A stretch of DNA of 18,684 bases from Palsa-872 sp036495195 (GTDB taxonomy: Bacteria; Chloroflexota; Dormibacteria; Dormibacterales; Dormibacteraceae): the NCBI GenBank assembly GCA_036495195.1, contig DASXNH010000257.1, positions 1 to 18,684 of the forward strand, in the 5' to 3' direction. This document shows positions 1 to 7,960 of the stretch, piece by piece (position 1 is the first letter of the stretch; every line of letters begins with the position of its first letter). Under the pieces are notes generated by a model that saw nothing but the letters and a program-made list of their open reading frames with translations, did not search any database and was not told where the DNA came from. Made by a program: the position numbers and the translations under genes.

Positions 1-1956
1 CAGCGCGATTACCAGCGCGATGGCGAACAGGACGGCGTTGATCGTCGCGAAAAATCCCGTGTTGCCCGTGTTCGCGGCCTGGACGTCGAGCAGATCAGGC
101 TGCGCCGCGGCCAGACGCCTCACGTATGCGCCGATGTTTGAACCGGGCTTCAGGGCGACCATGTAGCCGGACGGGCTGACCTCGGGGACAACCGGTGTGA
201 TCGTCGACCAATCGAGCATCAGCTCGTGGCCGCCCGGACCGGAGATGACGTCATAGACCTCGCCGACGATGCGGAGCTTCAGGGTCGCGCCGCGAAATGT
301 CGCGTCAAACGTGTCTCCCATCTTGAGGCCGGCGTCCTCGACGAGCCCGCGAGGCGCCACCACCTCGCCTGGGCCGTTGATCCAGCGGCCGGCTGTGAGC
401 AGGTAGCCGAGCTTCGCCGATTCGCCGCGGAAGATCGTCGAGAAAACCGGATCGGCAATCCCCGGAACCGTGATGCTGTCGGTCGTCCTCGCCACCACGC
501 GCTCGGTCTCGGGCTGCGACTCGATGAGCCGCATCGCGTCGACGTCAGAAAGGGCGGGGCTCTTGGTGATGGCGACGTCAACGCTTCCGATGTGTCCCTC
601 GTAGCTGTAGATCGACGCAAAGCCGCGCGTTTCTCCCAAAGCAACGATGAGAGTGGAAACGCCCACGAAGATGGCGACGACGGTCAGGATGGCACGCAGC
701 GGGCGAGCCGCGGCGTCGCCGAGACCGAGTACGACGGGACGTGGAAGTCCGGCACGCGAGGCAAGGCGGCGAAGCCAGCGACCGCTGTGGCCGCGGGGGG
801 CGGTGGCGTTGGCGACCACGACAGCGGGCTTCAGCAGGCCGGCACGTAACGCGGGCACCAGTGCCGCAACGGCAACAACGAGCAGCGCGCCGGCCAGCGC
901 AAGGAGGCCGAGCGCCGGCGAGTAGGTTGGCTGGTATGCGAGGCCGATAGCCTGCGAGCTGTTCGACAGCAGCGGCTGGCTGAGGAGCGTGCCGGCGGGG
1001 ATGCCGGCGACACAGGCCGCGGCCGCGGGACCGAGGACTTGGAGCAGGAACACGCCCACCACCTGCAGTGGCGTGAAGCCGACCGCCTTCATGATCCCGA
1101 TCTCGCGATAAGAAGACATGACTATTCCACTCACCAGGTTGGCCACGATCGCGGCCGTCGCCGCCAGCGCCAGGACGCTGAACGCGACCAGGACGCCGGT
1201 GAGGACCTGGGTCGGGACGTTGAAGACGCTGCGGATCAGCGTGTAGCTGGTCGAGTTGGTGACCGCGCCCGGCGGGAGCGAGGCGCGCAGCTTGTCCATC
1301 GCCGCCTGCAGCTGCGCGTTCGTCGGATCGCTCGCAAAGCGGTAGTTCATCGCGGTGAAGGACTTGTCCTGGGTGGTGACAGATCCGATGGCCGAGGCCA
1401 GGACCCATGCGTTCTGGCCCCCGACGTCTGCGCGCACCTCATCGATATCGACCACCTCGGCGGCCACCGTCAGGACCGGCTGCTGCGGAACGCTCACGAC
1501 CTTTAGCGTGTCGCCGATCGAGACGTGGTTGAGGTTGGCAAAAGACTGCGTCAATGCGATTTCGTGGTCGCCGGCCGGCCAGTGGCCGGCAACGATTCTG
1601 AGCTGCTCCACGTCGCCGCCCGGGTTGTCGCGCCCCATGGCGGTGACGACGTACTTGTGCCCGCCCGACTCAAACTGCATGACGCTCGAGCGATAGGGAC
1701 CGCCGTGAGCCGCGGCCCCGATCAGCGACGGCGTGGCGGCGAGCGTGCCCGGATCGAGCTTGCTGTCGAAGCCGACCTGAAGGTGAGCGCCCTTCTGCGC
1801 CGCGAACGCCACCGTGTACGGGTCTCCCGGCTGCGAGATGAGCATCAAAGCCATCGTGGCCGTCGTGCTCGCGAGCAGAGTGGTGATGAAGATCACCGCC
1901 GCCTGCAGCCGGCGCCGGCGCAGATCGCGCGTAGCCTTCACCAGGATCGCGTTCAT
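1..1956 (-). CDS. FtsX/MacB-type ABC transporter permease, partial (3' end beyond the left edge)
   Basis: The frame is open for 652 codons from an ATG at 1956 to base 1 with no stop, so the C-terminus lies outside the window. A short basic N-terminus precedes a first membrane helix (about residues 17-38). A large extracytoplasmic domain of the MacB_PCD type follows (about 40-255), then a membrane block (about 256-365) containing YREIGIMKAVG at 283-293, a hallmark of FtsX permeases. A second half repeats the plan: a helix near 428-445, an extracytoplasmic domain, and a final visible helix at the edge. FtsX permeases work with a cytoplasmic ATPase in export or mechanotransmission rather than import. 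The ATG overlaps the stop of the ATPase gene (ATGA, 1953-1956), so translation is probably coupled. The substrate cannot be read from sequence; drug, peptide or lipid export are all possible. I infer control by the adjacent PadR repressor. Confidence 0.93.
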   Translation of the reverse strand, partial: MNAILVKATRDLRRRRLQAAVIFITTLLASTTATMALMLISQPGDPYTVAFAAQKGAHLQVGFDSKLDPGTLAATPSLIGAAAHGGPYRSSVMQFESGGHKYVVTAMGRDNPGGDVEQLRIVAGHWPAGDHEIALTQSFANLNHVSIGDTLKVVSVPQQPVLTVAAEVVDIDEVRADVGGQNAWVLASAIGSVTTQDKSFTAMNYRFASDPTNAQLQAAMDKLRASLPPGAVTNSTSYTLIRSVFNVPTQVLTGVLVAFSVLALAATAAIVANLVSGIVMSSYREIGIMKAVGFTPLQVVGVFLLQVLGPAAAACVAGIPAGTLLSQPLLSNSSQAIGLAYQPTYSPALGLLALAGALLVVAVAALVPALRAGLLKPAVVVANATAPRGHSGRWLRRLASRAGLPRPVVLGLGDAAARPLRAILTVVAIFVGVSTLIVALGETRGFASIYSYEGHIGSVDVAITKSPALSDVDAMRLIESQPETERVVARTTDSITVPGIADPVFSTIFRGESAKLGYLLTAGRWINGPGEVVAPRGLVEDAGLKMGDTFDATFRGATLKLRIVGEVYDVISGPGGHELMLDWSTITPVVPEVSPSGYMVALKPGSNIGAYVRRLAAAQPDLLDVQAANTGNTGFFATINAVLFAIALVIAL

Positions 1957-2684
1957 CTGGAAGTCTCCTGGCTGCGAACGCGGATCACCTCGGAGGGAGT
2001 CCGCTCGGGGCTTTCGAGCCGCGCGTCGTCGACGATCTTGCCGTCCATCACGCTGATGACCCGGGCCGCGTGTCGCGTCGCGAGCTTGGCGTCGTGCGTG
2101 ACGAGCAGGATCGTCTGCCCGTCGCGATGAAGGTTGCCCAGCAGCTCCATCACCTGTTCGCCGGTTCGCGTGTCGAGCGCACCGGTGGGTTCGTCGGCGA
2201 GCAGAAGCGTCGGGTGGTTGATCAAGGCTCGCGCAACCGCGACGCGCTGCTGCTGGCCGCCGCTGAGGCGCGCGGGGTACTTGTCAGCGACGTCAGAGAT
2301 CCCAAGCTTGTCCAAGAGATCATTCGCACGCCCTGGCACGACATCGCCCTTCAGCTGAGCGGGAATGAGGATGTTCTCGAGAGCGGTCATGTTCGGGAGG
2401 AGATGGAAGAACTGAAAGATGAAACCGATGCGGTCCCGCCGAAACCTGGCCAGGCCCGCTTCGCCGAGCCTGGCCAGGTCAGCCCCACCCACTTCGATGG
2501 TGCCGGAGGTCGGCCGGTCCAACCCAGCGACCAGGTTGAGCATCGTGGACTTGCCGCTGCCCGAGGGTCCCATGATCGCGGTGAACTCCCCCTCGTCGAC
2601 TGTCATCGACACGCCGTTCAGGGCCCCGGTGATGCCGCCTTGATAGACCTTGGTGACCTCGTTGAGCCGAACCAGCTCGCTCAC
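1953..2684 (-). CDS. ABC transporter ATP-binding protein (MacB/LolD type)
   Basis: This 243-residue ATPase energises the FtsX-type permease encoded directly after it. Counted from the GTG at 2684, the motifs are: Walker A GPSGSGKST at 39-47, Q-loop Gln91, signature LSGGQ at 140-144, Walker B LLLADE at 160-165 followed by the PTGALD D-loop, and the switch His197. The short length and the LNLVAGLDRPTSG region are typical of the MacB/LolD/FtsE class. I chose the GTG at 2684 although an in-frame ATG exists at 2738: the GTG has AGGAGGG about nine bases upstream (2694-2700) and overlaps the PadR stop as GTGA, whereas the upstream ATG lies deep inside padR. Its stop overlaps the permease start by four bases. 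The whole set padR-ATPase-permease reads as one transcript. Confidence 0.95.
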   Translation of the reverse strand: MSELVRLNEVTKVYQGGITGALNGVSMTVDEGEFTAIMGPSGSGKSTMLNLVAGLDRPTSGTIEVGGADLARLGEAGLARFRRDRIGFIFQFFHLLPNMTALENILIPAQLKGDVVPGRANDLLDKLGISDVADKYPARLSGGQQQRVAVARALINHPTLLLADEPTGALDTRTGEQVMELLGNLHRDGQTILLVTHDAKLATRHAARVISVMDGKIVDDARLESPERTPSEVIRVRSQETSR

Positions 2685-3214
2685 ACCGGGTTTCCCTCCT
2701 CCGTTCCGAAACGCTCTGAAGAAAGCTCGTCCATCCATTTGAGGTCTGCCTCCGTGTGCAGTAATGCGCCGCGTACCAGCCGCGCCAGATCGATGCGGCC
2801 GTCACGGCGTGCCCGTTCTTCCAGCCGGTTCAGGTCCCGCAAGCGCTGCAGAAAGGTGCGCTTCTGGCGAGCAAGCAGTCCCTGCAGGTCGCCGTTGGCG
2901 ACGCGGGTCGCGATCAGAAGCTTCACGTAGATGTCCTCGTGCAGCTGCTGAGGCCCAGAGTCAGGCTGCGCGAGCCAGTGGCTGAGCGCTTTCCGGCCTT
3001 CGGGCGCAAGTTCGTAGAGCAGCTTCCCGCGGTCGCCTCTGGGCCCGACGGGCCGGACGAGCCCGTCACGCTCGAGACGCTGAAGTGTCGTGTAGACCTG
3101 GCCGATATTGACTTCCCAGGTCCCACCCAGCATCGCCTCAAAGCGGTTCTTGACCTCATATCCGTGAAGCGGCTCCTCCTTCAGGAGACCCAGCACGCCG
3201 AACTTAAGCGACAA
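2681..3214 (-). CDS. PadR family transcriptional regulator
   Basis: This 177-residue protein has the PadR winged helix at the N-terminus: LGLLKEEPLHGYEVKNRF, then IGQVYTTLQRLERDGLV and a wing with RGKLLYELAPEGRKAL. A C-terminal helical part (about residues 95-170) is rich in Arg, Leu and Glu and would form the dimerisation arm of PadR subfamily 1. Family members repress nearby efflux or phenolic-acid genes and release DNA on ligand binding. Here it is the first gene of an ABC exporter operon, so I infer it senses a compound handled by that exporter. The start is TTG at 3214, the only plausible in-frame start before the conserved SLKFGVLGLL; the ribosome binding site is weak (GAGAG very close to the start). 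A perfect inverted repeat lies 14 bases upstream, consistent with autoregulation. Confidence 0.95.
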   Translation of the reverse strand: MSLKFGVLGLLKEEPLHGYEVKNRFEAMLGGTWEVNIGQVYTTLQRLERDGLVRPVGPRGDRGKLLYELAPEGRKALSHWLAQPDSGPQQLHEDIYVKLLIATRVANGDLQGLLARQKRTFLQRLRDLNRLEERARRDGRIDLARLVRGALLHTEADLKWMDELSSERFGTEEGNPV

Positions 3215-3227
3215 TCTCTCGTCTAAC

Positions 3228-3253
3228 CATACTCAGTATGTATGCTGAGTATG
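3228..3253. promoter_or_regulatory. Probable PadR operator: perfect 9-bp inverted repeat
   Basis: CATACTCAG (3228-3236) and CTGAGTATG (3245-3253) are exact reverse complements separated by an 8-base spacer, TATGTATG. The element lies between the padR start (3214, leftward) and the reductase gene (3325, rightward). Known PadR sites are dyads with ATGT/ACAT-type half-sites about 8-10 bases apart, and this spacing fits. It could control both divergent genes. Its AT-rich core may also overlap the padR promoter, but I cannot place -35 and -10 boxes with confidence. Confidence 0.7.
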
Positions 3254-3324
3254 CATGAGCCTGCCGAGGCTGTCAAGCACCCCTGGCGTGGAATTCCACT
3301 CCGCTTGTTCCGCTTGTACCTGTC

Positions 3325-3777
3325 ATGACTGTGACCATCACGCCGAACGGCACCCGCGGCTTCAAGGCGCCTGGCGCATTCAGGCCGCTGGCACGACTCC
3401 ATGCTCGAATCTACAAGCTGGTTGGCGGCCGAGGCCACCGCAACATGGTCGTTCTGAGCACGATCGGCTCACGCAGCGGCATCGAGCGCTCCTCAACCGT
3501 GGCGAGCTTTCCAGAAGTTGAAGACAGCTGGTTGGTCGTCGCTTCCATGGGCGGTGAGGCAAAGCACCCCAGCTGGTACGTGAACCTGGCCAAGCACCCC
3601 GACCGGGTGTTCCTGCAGGTGCGGGGCAAGCGCTTCCAGGTGCGGCCGGCATCGCTTCACGGCGAGGATCGGGCGGCCGCCTGGAGGCGGATCACCAGCG
3701 AGGCGCCCAACTTCGCGGCATACCAGACCTTGACCGACCGGGAGATCCCGGTGGTACGCCTCACCCGCGACGCCTGA
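3325..3777 (+). CDS. Ddn-like F420H2-dependent nitroreductase/quinone reductase family protein
   Basis: The 150-residue protein belongs to the deazaflavin-dependent reductase family typified by mycobacterial Ddn, and the length matches. Visible family features are LSTIGSRSGIERS at 44-56 (the usual T-x-G-R/K-x-S-G loop), GGEAKHPSWYVNL at 76-88 (the cofactor-binding G-G-x-x-x-x-P-x-W-Y-x-N-L signature), a short beta-barrel, and AAYQTLTDREIPVVRL at 131-146. Such enzymes move hydride from reduced F420 to quinones or nitro compounds, so the host should make F420. The ATG at 3325 precedes the conserved part by a normal distance, but no strong ribosome binding site is seen. It is divergent from padR with the inverted repeat between them, so it may respond to the same signal. 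Its true substrate is unknown. Confidence 0.93.
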   Translation: MTVTITPNGTRGFKAPGAFRPLARLHARIYKLVGGRGHRNMVVLSTIGSRSGIERSSTVASFPEVEDSWLVVASMGGEAKHPSWYVNLAKHPDRVFLQVRGKRFQVRPASLHGEDRAAAWRRITSEAPNFAAYQTLTDREIPVVRLTRDA

Positions 3778-3813
3778 GCATCGATAGCTCCAGATCAAGC
3801 CACACGACTTTGA

Positions 3814-3829
3814 GACGCGGCCTCGCGTC
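3814..3829 (+). terminator. Weak hairpin after the reductase gene
   Basis: GACGCG (3814-3819) pairs with CGCGTC (3824-3829) across a GCCT loop, 37 bases after the reductase stop. There is no T tract, so this is at best a weak or factor-dependent terminator. Confidence 0.25.
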
Positions 3830-3979
3830 GCGCGACAGCGGAGGGCCTGCGCGCCGAGCGTGATGAGGCCGAGGGCGACGACGATGCAAAGGCTGTAGAT
3901 CACCACCCCACGCCGCAGTTGGTCGCCATCTCCGCAGCGATCCACGAGGCATCAACGAATGCCATCTCGCAGGAGCAAA

Positions 3980-4177
3980 ATGACCCACATGGGCGACCGG
4001 TCGCGATGGAACGAACGGAAGGCCAAGCTTGCGGGCCTTTACCAGCGACTCTCGGAGCGTCATGCTCGCCTCCAGCGGGCGAAGGCAGGGGTCGGGGCCG
4101 ATGCATTCCTTTCGGGGCACGATGCATGGTTCTTCCATCGAGGGCTTCGCGAGACTCCGGATCAGCGCCATTCCTAG
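3980..4177 (+). CDS. Possible small hypothetical protein (65 aa)
   Basis: An ATG at 3980 has AGGAG four bases upstream (3971-3975), which is a good motif at a short distance. The predicted product is basic and probably helical (WNERKAKLAGLYQRLSERHA), followed by an aromatic-containing tail (HDAWFFHRGL). Third codon positions favour G/C, as in true genes of this window. I recognise no family. It ends 30 bases before the stop of the opposing ABC-2-like gene. It may equally be a chance ORF. Confidence 0.3.
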   Translation: MTHMGDRSRWNERKAKLAGLYQRLSERHARLQRAKAGVGADAFLSGHDAWFFHRGLRETPDQRHS

Positions 4178-4207
4178 GCGCTCTACCCCCGGGCCCTCGG
4201 CCGCTAC

Positions 4208-5107
4208 CTACTCGCGTTCAATTTCTGCTCGGTCGGTTCGGCTCCTTTCCAGCCACGAAGGAACGAGGTGAAAGCGCGACCGTGCGCGGCCGGCGCGCAG
4301 CCGGCACACGAGGTAGCACGCGATGGCCAGCGCGAGGATGTACGCGACGTACAGCGCGAGGTCTTGCGACCCTGACACCTGAATCAGGTCCGCGCCCCAC
4401 ACCGCCTGACCCTCCCGAACCGGGAATTGATTCAGGGCCACGGCCTGGTCCATGAGCCCGATGCCGGGCAACGAGTCCATCAGCGGGCGGGGCCCCAGCC
4501 AGGCGACCGTCTGCTCGAGCGAGAAGATGCCGTTCGGGTCGATGAAATGGTCCGCAACGGCTCCGCGCTGGTAGGCGGCATCCCCGCCCACCGATATGAG
4601 GACGAACGTGCCGACGAAGCCGGCGACGCGACCCAAAAGACAGATCAACACCAGGGCCAGCATGAAGACGGGCACGGCGTTGGCGAAGATGACAACCATA
4701 TGGACGGCCTCGGCCGCCTGATACCGGCCACCGAAGTCGAGGGCCTCCACGACAGCCCCCAGGACGACGGCGGCGGCGAACAACCCGGCGACGCCGATGA
4801 GCACGCGTGCAGCTGCGAAGGTGAGCGGGTGAGAGCCGCCAGTCGCGGTCATGCTCTCGAACTCGTCGTGCAGGTCAGGCGCGACCAGCAGATACGCGGT
4901 CAGGAAAGCCAGGATTAGCAAGACGAAGCCTGCGATCTCGTTCCCGCCGCTCAGCCGCCCGAGCTCCGTGTGAGCGCCGCCGAGAGTCGGGGCGATGAAG
5001 TGGACCGCCACGATGAGCAGGGCGGATCCGGCCACCAGGATGGGTGCGATGCGCCCGGTGAGCAGGCGCCGCGAGACGGCGCGAATCTCGTGGTCGAGAT
5101 CGCTCAA
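4208..5107 (-). CDS. ABC-2-like multi-spanning membrane protein
   Basis: The 299-residue protein has about six hydrophobic helices (around residues 21-40, 58-75, 98-118, 135-155, 158-175 and 248-268). A cytoplasmic segment between helices 2 and 3 (DLHDEFESMTATGGSHPLTFAAARVLIG) resembles the amphipathic coupling region of ABC-2 type permeases (D/E-x-G-T...P...AR). These permeases form export channels with a separate ATPase, but no ATPase gene is adjacent here. The start is uncertain. I used TTG at 5107, which has no clear ribosome binding site; the frame stays open upstream to about 5288 without any ATG, GTG or TTG. The gene may have lost its original 5' end or begin at an unusual codon. Its partner, if any, would be elsewhere in the genome. 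Confidence 0.82.
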   Translation of the reverse strand: MSDLDHEIRAVSRRLLTGRIAPILVAGSALLIVAVHFIAPTLGGAHTELGRLSGGNEIAGFVLLILAFLTAYLLVAPDLHDEFESMTATGGSHPLTFAAARVLIGVAGLFAAAVVLGAVVEALDFGGRYQAAEAVHMVVIFANAVPVFMLALVLICLLGRVAGFVGTFVLISVGGDAAYQRGAVADHFIDPNGIFSLEQTVAWLGPRPLMDSLPGIGLMDQAVALNQFPVREGQAVWGADLIQVSGSQDLALYVAYILALAIACYLVCRLRAGRARSRFHLVPSWLERSRTDRAEIERE

Positions 5108-5301
5108 CGAGCGAATGCGCTCAGGTCTGTCCTGGCGGGCCCGATCATGTACCCAATGTAGATCAGGGGCAAGCTCTCGCTGCCCGACCCTTTCGTCTAA
5201 CGAAATCGCCCCCTCACCACATATCGCACCTGGACGCGGATGCGCCTTGGGAGATCTGTCGGCCCTACGGAGGTCGTCGTCTGAACATCAGGGCCGATGG
5301 T

Positions 5302-5330
5302 GAGGGCCGGCCGCGCGACGACCGGCCCTC
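5302..5330 (-). terminator. Hairpin terminator after the S53 peptidase gene
   Basis: GAGGGCCGG (5302-5310) and CCGGCCCTC (5322-5330) form a perfect 9-bp, very GC-rich stem with an 11-base loop. It starts 8 bases after the peptidase stop codon (5338-5340, minus strand). No T run follows, as is common in high-GC genomes. Confidence 0.6.
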
Positions 5331-5337
5331 GATCAAA

Positions 5338-7857
5338 TCAGCAGACAGCACCCACCGTCCAGGGCGCACCGTAGCCACGGTTCGGGCCTCGGTCCACAGA
5401 AGCCGTCCAGTACACCGCGATCAGCGAAGCATGCGTGTTGGCAAAGGTGTTTGTCAGGGAGGCACCTGCCGGAGGATTACCCACATCAACCAGCGGGACG
5501 TTCATGACAATGGTGCCGGCCTGACCGCCGGTGTAAGGGCCGGGAGTCGCCGTCCCCGTGATGCTGGCGACGGTATTGAAGTTGGTGGTGTAGGTGCCAT
5601 CGGAGAACGACCAGGCAGCGGCCGCGCCGCTGCCCTTGCTGGTCGCCCGCGCGAAGTACTCAGTGCCGTTGTAGGTCCAGTACACCGCCCATATGCCCGC
5701 TGGGAAGTTCGCCGGCGGTGGCGGCGCCGAGAGGTTGTGCACCGCCAGGGTTACCTGAAGGGTGGTCGCGTTCGGTGATGCGAACGAGGCGTTGACGATA
5801 TCCAGGCTGTCCACATTCGTGCCGTCGCCGCCCGGCACGGTGTTGGCTGCATCGCCAACCGGATCGACTACCTGCGGGCCAGGGCAGGTCGTCCCTCCAC
5901 TGGTGCCTGGGAATGTCGGCTGAGGGGGTGACGGGTTGGGGATCGTGACATGCGTCGGCGCCGTCTTGCCGTCAGCGTCGAGCATGAGATTCGTGACGTT
6001 CGGCACGCCCCATCCAGTCGTGTAATCCCATCCGGGGTGCGAGCAGTTGACGGGGGTAGGGCCGTCGCACGAGACGGTCGTGTCGGTTGACGTGCCGCCG
6101 ATGTCGAAGAAGTCACGCGCGTATTTGGCAGGGTCTGATGCCAGCCGGTAGATCGTGGCGGCCGCAAAGCCGTTGCCCTTTGACCGGGTCGACGCCGCTT
6201 GAATTCGCGTCCACATTCCGAGCCACAACGGAGACGAAAGGCTGGTGCCGCCGCCCTGCTGGTCGTTCGCCTGATCCATCGTCACGGTGTAGCCATTGGT
6301 TGGAACATCCCCGGATTGCGCGGCGACGTCGGGGATTCCCCGGCACAACGGGCCCGGAGGCGAATACGGCTTGCCGTGCGGATCCGAGACACATCTGAAC
6401 AGCAGAGGCGGATTCGCCTTCTGCTGATAGGCTCCTGCGGCCATGAAATCGCTCGAGCCGCCACCACCATGGGTCCACGCGTATTCAAGCGCGCGCGTCG
6501 CGGGTGATGTGGCCGTCGGGTCGTTGTAGTAGAGGACTGTGCCGCCGACGGCCGTTGCGTAAGCGCTGACGGCGGGGTAGTTCAGCATCGGCGTGGGCAG
6601 AAGCGTCACACCGTTGAGCACCAAGGAAATTGCCGGGCAGCCGTCACCTGTATCCCCCGTGGAGGCGAACATCGTGCGGCCCTCGGCGACGAGGCGCTTC
6701 AGGACTCGTTCGTAAAGGTCCTGGTTGGGGTTACCGGCAATGAGGACGCCGCTCGGGCTGCCGGGGCTGCCGCTCAAGCCGTTGGTGCCCGGCGCCTGCT
6801 CGCAGCCGCCGAACGAGGAGCTGCCCTGCAGCGGTCCTGTCTTATCGGCCGCCCACGCGTGGTAAGCGGCAACGAGGTCGGCGTCAGTGCCGGCCTTGGC
6901 GAAGTAGAGGTGCTCGCCAACCACGTTCGGGGCCATCCCGGTCGACGCCTGTGTGTCGATGTTCCATTCGCCTTCGCCACCCGAATCGGTGACCGCGGTT
7001 TCAGTGCCGTAGTAGGAGATCGTCAGCGGCACGGCGGGCAGGCTGTATTCGTGCTCAAACGCCTGAAGGTCGGATGCGGTGTTGTTGGTGGTCCCCCAGC
7101 CGAAGATGGCCATCTGCTGGCCTTCTCCTTTGTTGTTGGACGGCTGGTTGTATATCGACCAGAGAGCTGACGGGGTCGTGAGGCCCATGTTGGCGCTGGG
7201 GCTCAGCGTCGCCGGCCGCGACGGTGGCGGCGTTCCCGGCGCGGAATGCTGCTGAGGATTGAGGTGCGGGCCCTCGACGCTGTTGAGGCCGGTGATGGCG
7301 ATCACCTGCAGGGATGCCGGCACCGACGGGGCGTCCACGTTCGCGTAGAAGGCCTTCCCGTTGGAGATGAAGTTCTGGATCCGGATGCTGAGCAGGCTTT
7401 CCACTTGCGACACGGTTCCGGACGCGAGCACGTACTCGCTGCTCCCAGGGATTGTCTGCACGTGCAACCCGGCGCCGCTCAGCCAGCTGAGCGTGTTGTT
7501 CAACCGGTCAGCCGGCACGCCAAATTGGGCTTCGTAGTCCGCCGGGTCGAGAAACTGACCGTACAGCGGACTCGTCGGGTCGTATTCGCCGGCGATGTAT
7601 GCGTCCTCCGCTGCCGGATTGGCGCCCTGAATGCCGACGCCGATCCCGATCGGCGAGTTCGGCGCTGTGTTGCCGGTAGGAGTCAGCGTCGAAATGCCCT
7701 GCAGGACGTTGTTCGTGAGCACGACCGTTGGGCTGCCCGCAATGCCCGCCACCACGAACCCGGACCCGCCGAGCATTGCCGCCGCAATGAGTCCACCAGC
7801 GGTTGAGATCCCAAGTGCCGCCAAACTGCGGTTGGCCCTTGCCCGAAGATCTATCAA
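5338..7857 (-). CDS. Secreted S53 family serine-carboxyl peptidase (sedolisin/kumamolisin type)
   Basis: The 839-residue precursor begins with Arg-rich residues and a hydrophobic stretch (about 13-40) that serve as a signal peptide. A pro-kumamolisin activation domain follows (about 75-195, with SPLYGQFLDPADYEAQFG), then the catalytic domain (about 220-625). Catalytic residues of the family are present: Glu297 and Asp301 in GEGEWNID, oxyanion Asp402 in STGDTGDG, and nucleophile Ser539 in GGGTSLSSP. The calcium site is recognisable as Asp585-Ile586 and GWD ending at Asp611. Such enzymes are acid-active endopeptidases that mature by cutting off their propeptide outside the cell. After a Pro-rich linker (about 640-655) an additional beta-rich domain (about 657-839) holds two similar stretches, AVYWTYNGTEYFARATS and AVYWTASVDRGPNRGYG; I do not recognise its ligand. 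The TTG start has AGGGGG (7866-7871) nine bases upstream. It is monocistronic and followed by a hairpin. Confidence 0.95.
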   Translation of the reverse strand: MIDLRARANRSLAALGISTAGGLIAAAMLGGSGFVVAGIAGSPTVVLTNNVLQGISTLTPTGNTAPNSPIGIGVGIQGANPAAEDAYIAGEYDPTSPLYGQFLDPADYEAQFGVPADRLNNTLSWLSGAGLHVQTIPGSSEYVLASGTVSQVESLLSIRIQNFISNGKAFYANVDAPSVPASLQVIAITGLNSVEGPHLNPQQHSAPGTPPPSRPATLSPSANMGLTTPSALWSIYNQPSNNKGEGQQMAIFGWGTTNNTASDLQAFEHEYSLPAVPLTISYYGTETAVTDSGGEGEWNIDTQASTGMAPNVVGEHLYFAKAGTDADLVAAYHAWAADKTGPLQGSSSFGGCEQAPGTNGLSGSPGSPSGVLIAGNPNQDLYERVLKRLVAEGRTMFASTGDTGDGCPAISLVLNGVTLLPTPMLNYPAVSAYATAVGGTVLYYNDPTATSPATRALEYAWTHGGGGSSDFMAAGAYQQKANPPLLFRCVSDPHGKPYSPPGPLCRGIPDVAAQSGDVPTNGYTVTMDQANDQQGGGTSLSSPLWLGMWTRIQAASTRSKGNGFAAATIYRLASDPAKYARDFFDIGGTSTDTTVSCDGPTPVNCSHPGWDYTTGWGVPNVTNLMLDADGKTAPTHVTIPNPSPPQPTFPGTSGGTTCPGPQVVDPVGDAANTVPGGDGTNVDSLDIVNASFASPNATTLQVTLAVHNLSAPPPPANFPAGIWAVYWTYNGTEYFARATSKGSGAAAAWSFSDGTYTTNFNTVASITGTATPGPYTGGQAGTIVMNVPLVDVGNPPAGASLTNTFANTHASLIAVYWTASVDRGPNRGYGAPWTVGAVC

Positions 7858-7960
7858 CTTACGTTTCCCCCTAATTCGCGGTCGCCAAAAACGCGGCTAT
7901 CCTACACGATTTGTTTACGCCCTGTGGGCGATTCGTCGTCGATGGAGGAGTTGCTGCCTT

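Larger units (their letters stand above)
3778..4207. other. Gene-poor stretch between convergent genes
   Basis: This 430-base stretch separates the reductase stop from the stop of the ABC-2-like gene. Frames on both strands are open but mostly give low-complexity, Pro/Arg-rich translations typical of GC-rich non-coding DNA. Two things deserve mention: a possible 65-residue ORF at 3980-4177 (+), and a minus-strand segment near 3840-3905 that would encode a single hydrophobic helix without a convincing gene around it. The latter could be a gene remnant or chance. A small hairpin lies at 3814-3829. Confidence 0.5.

Noticed and set aside
578..1408. A 276-residue minus-strand frame inside the FtsX-type permease gene
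   Set aside because: Its translation is Arg/Pro/His-rich without motifs, while another minus-strand frame through the same bases gives a convincing permease with YREIGIMKAVG.
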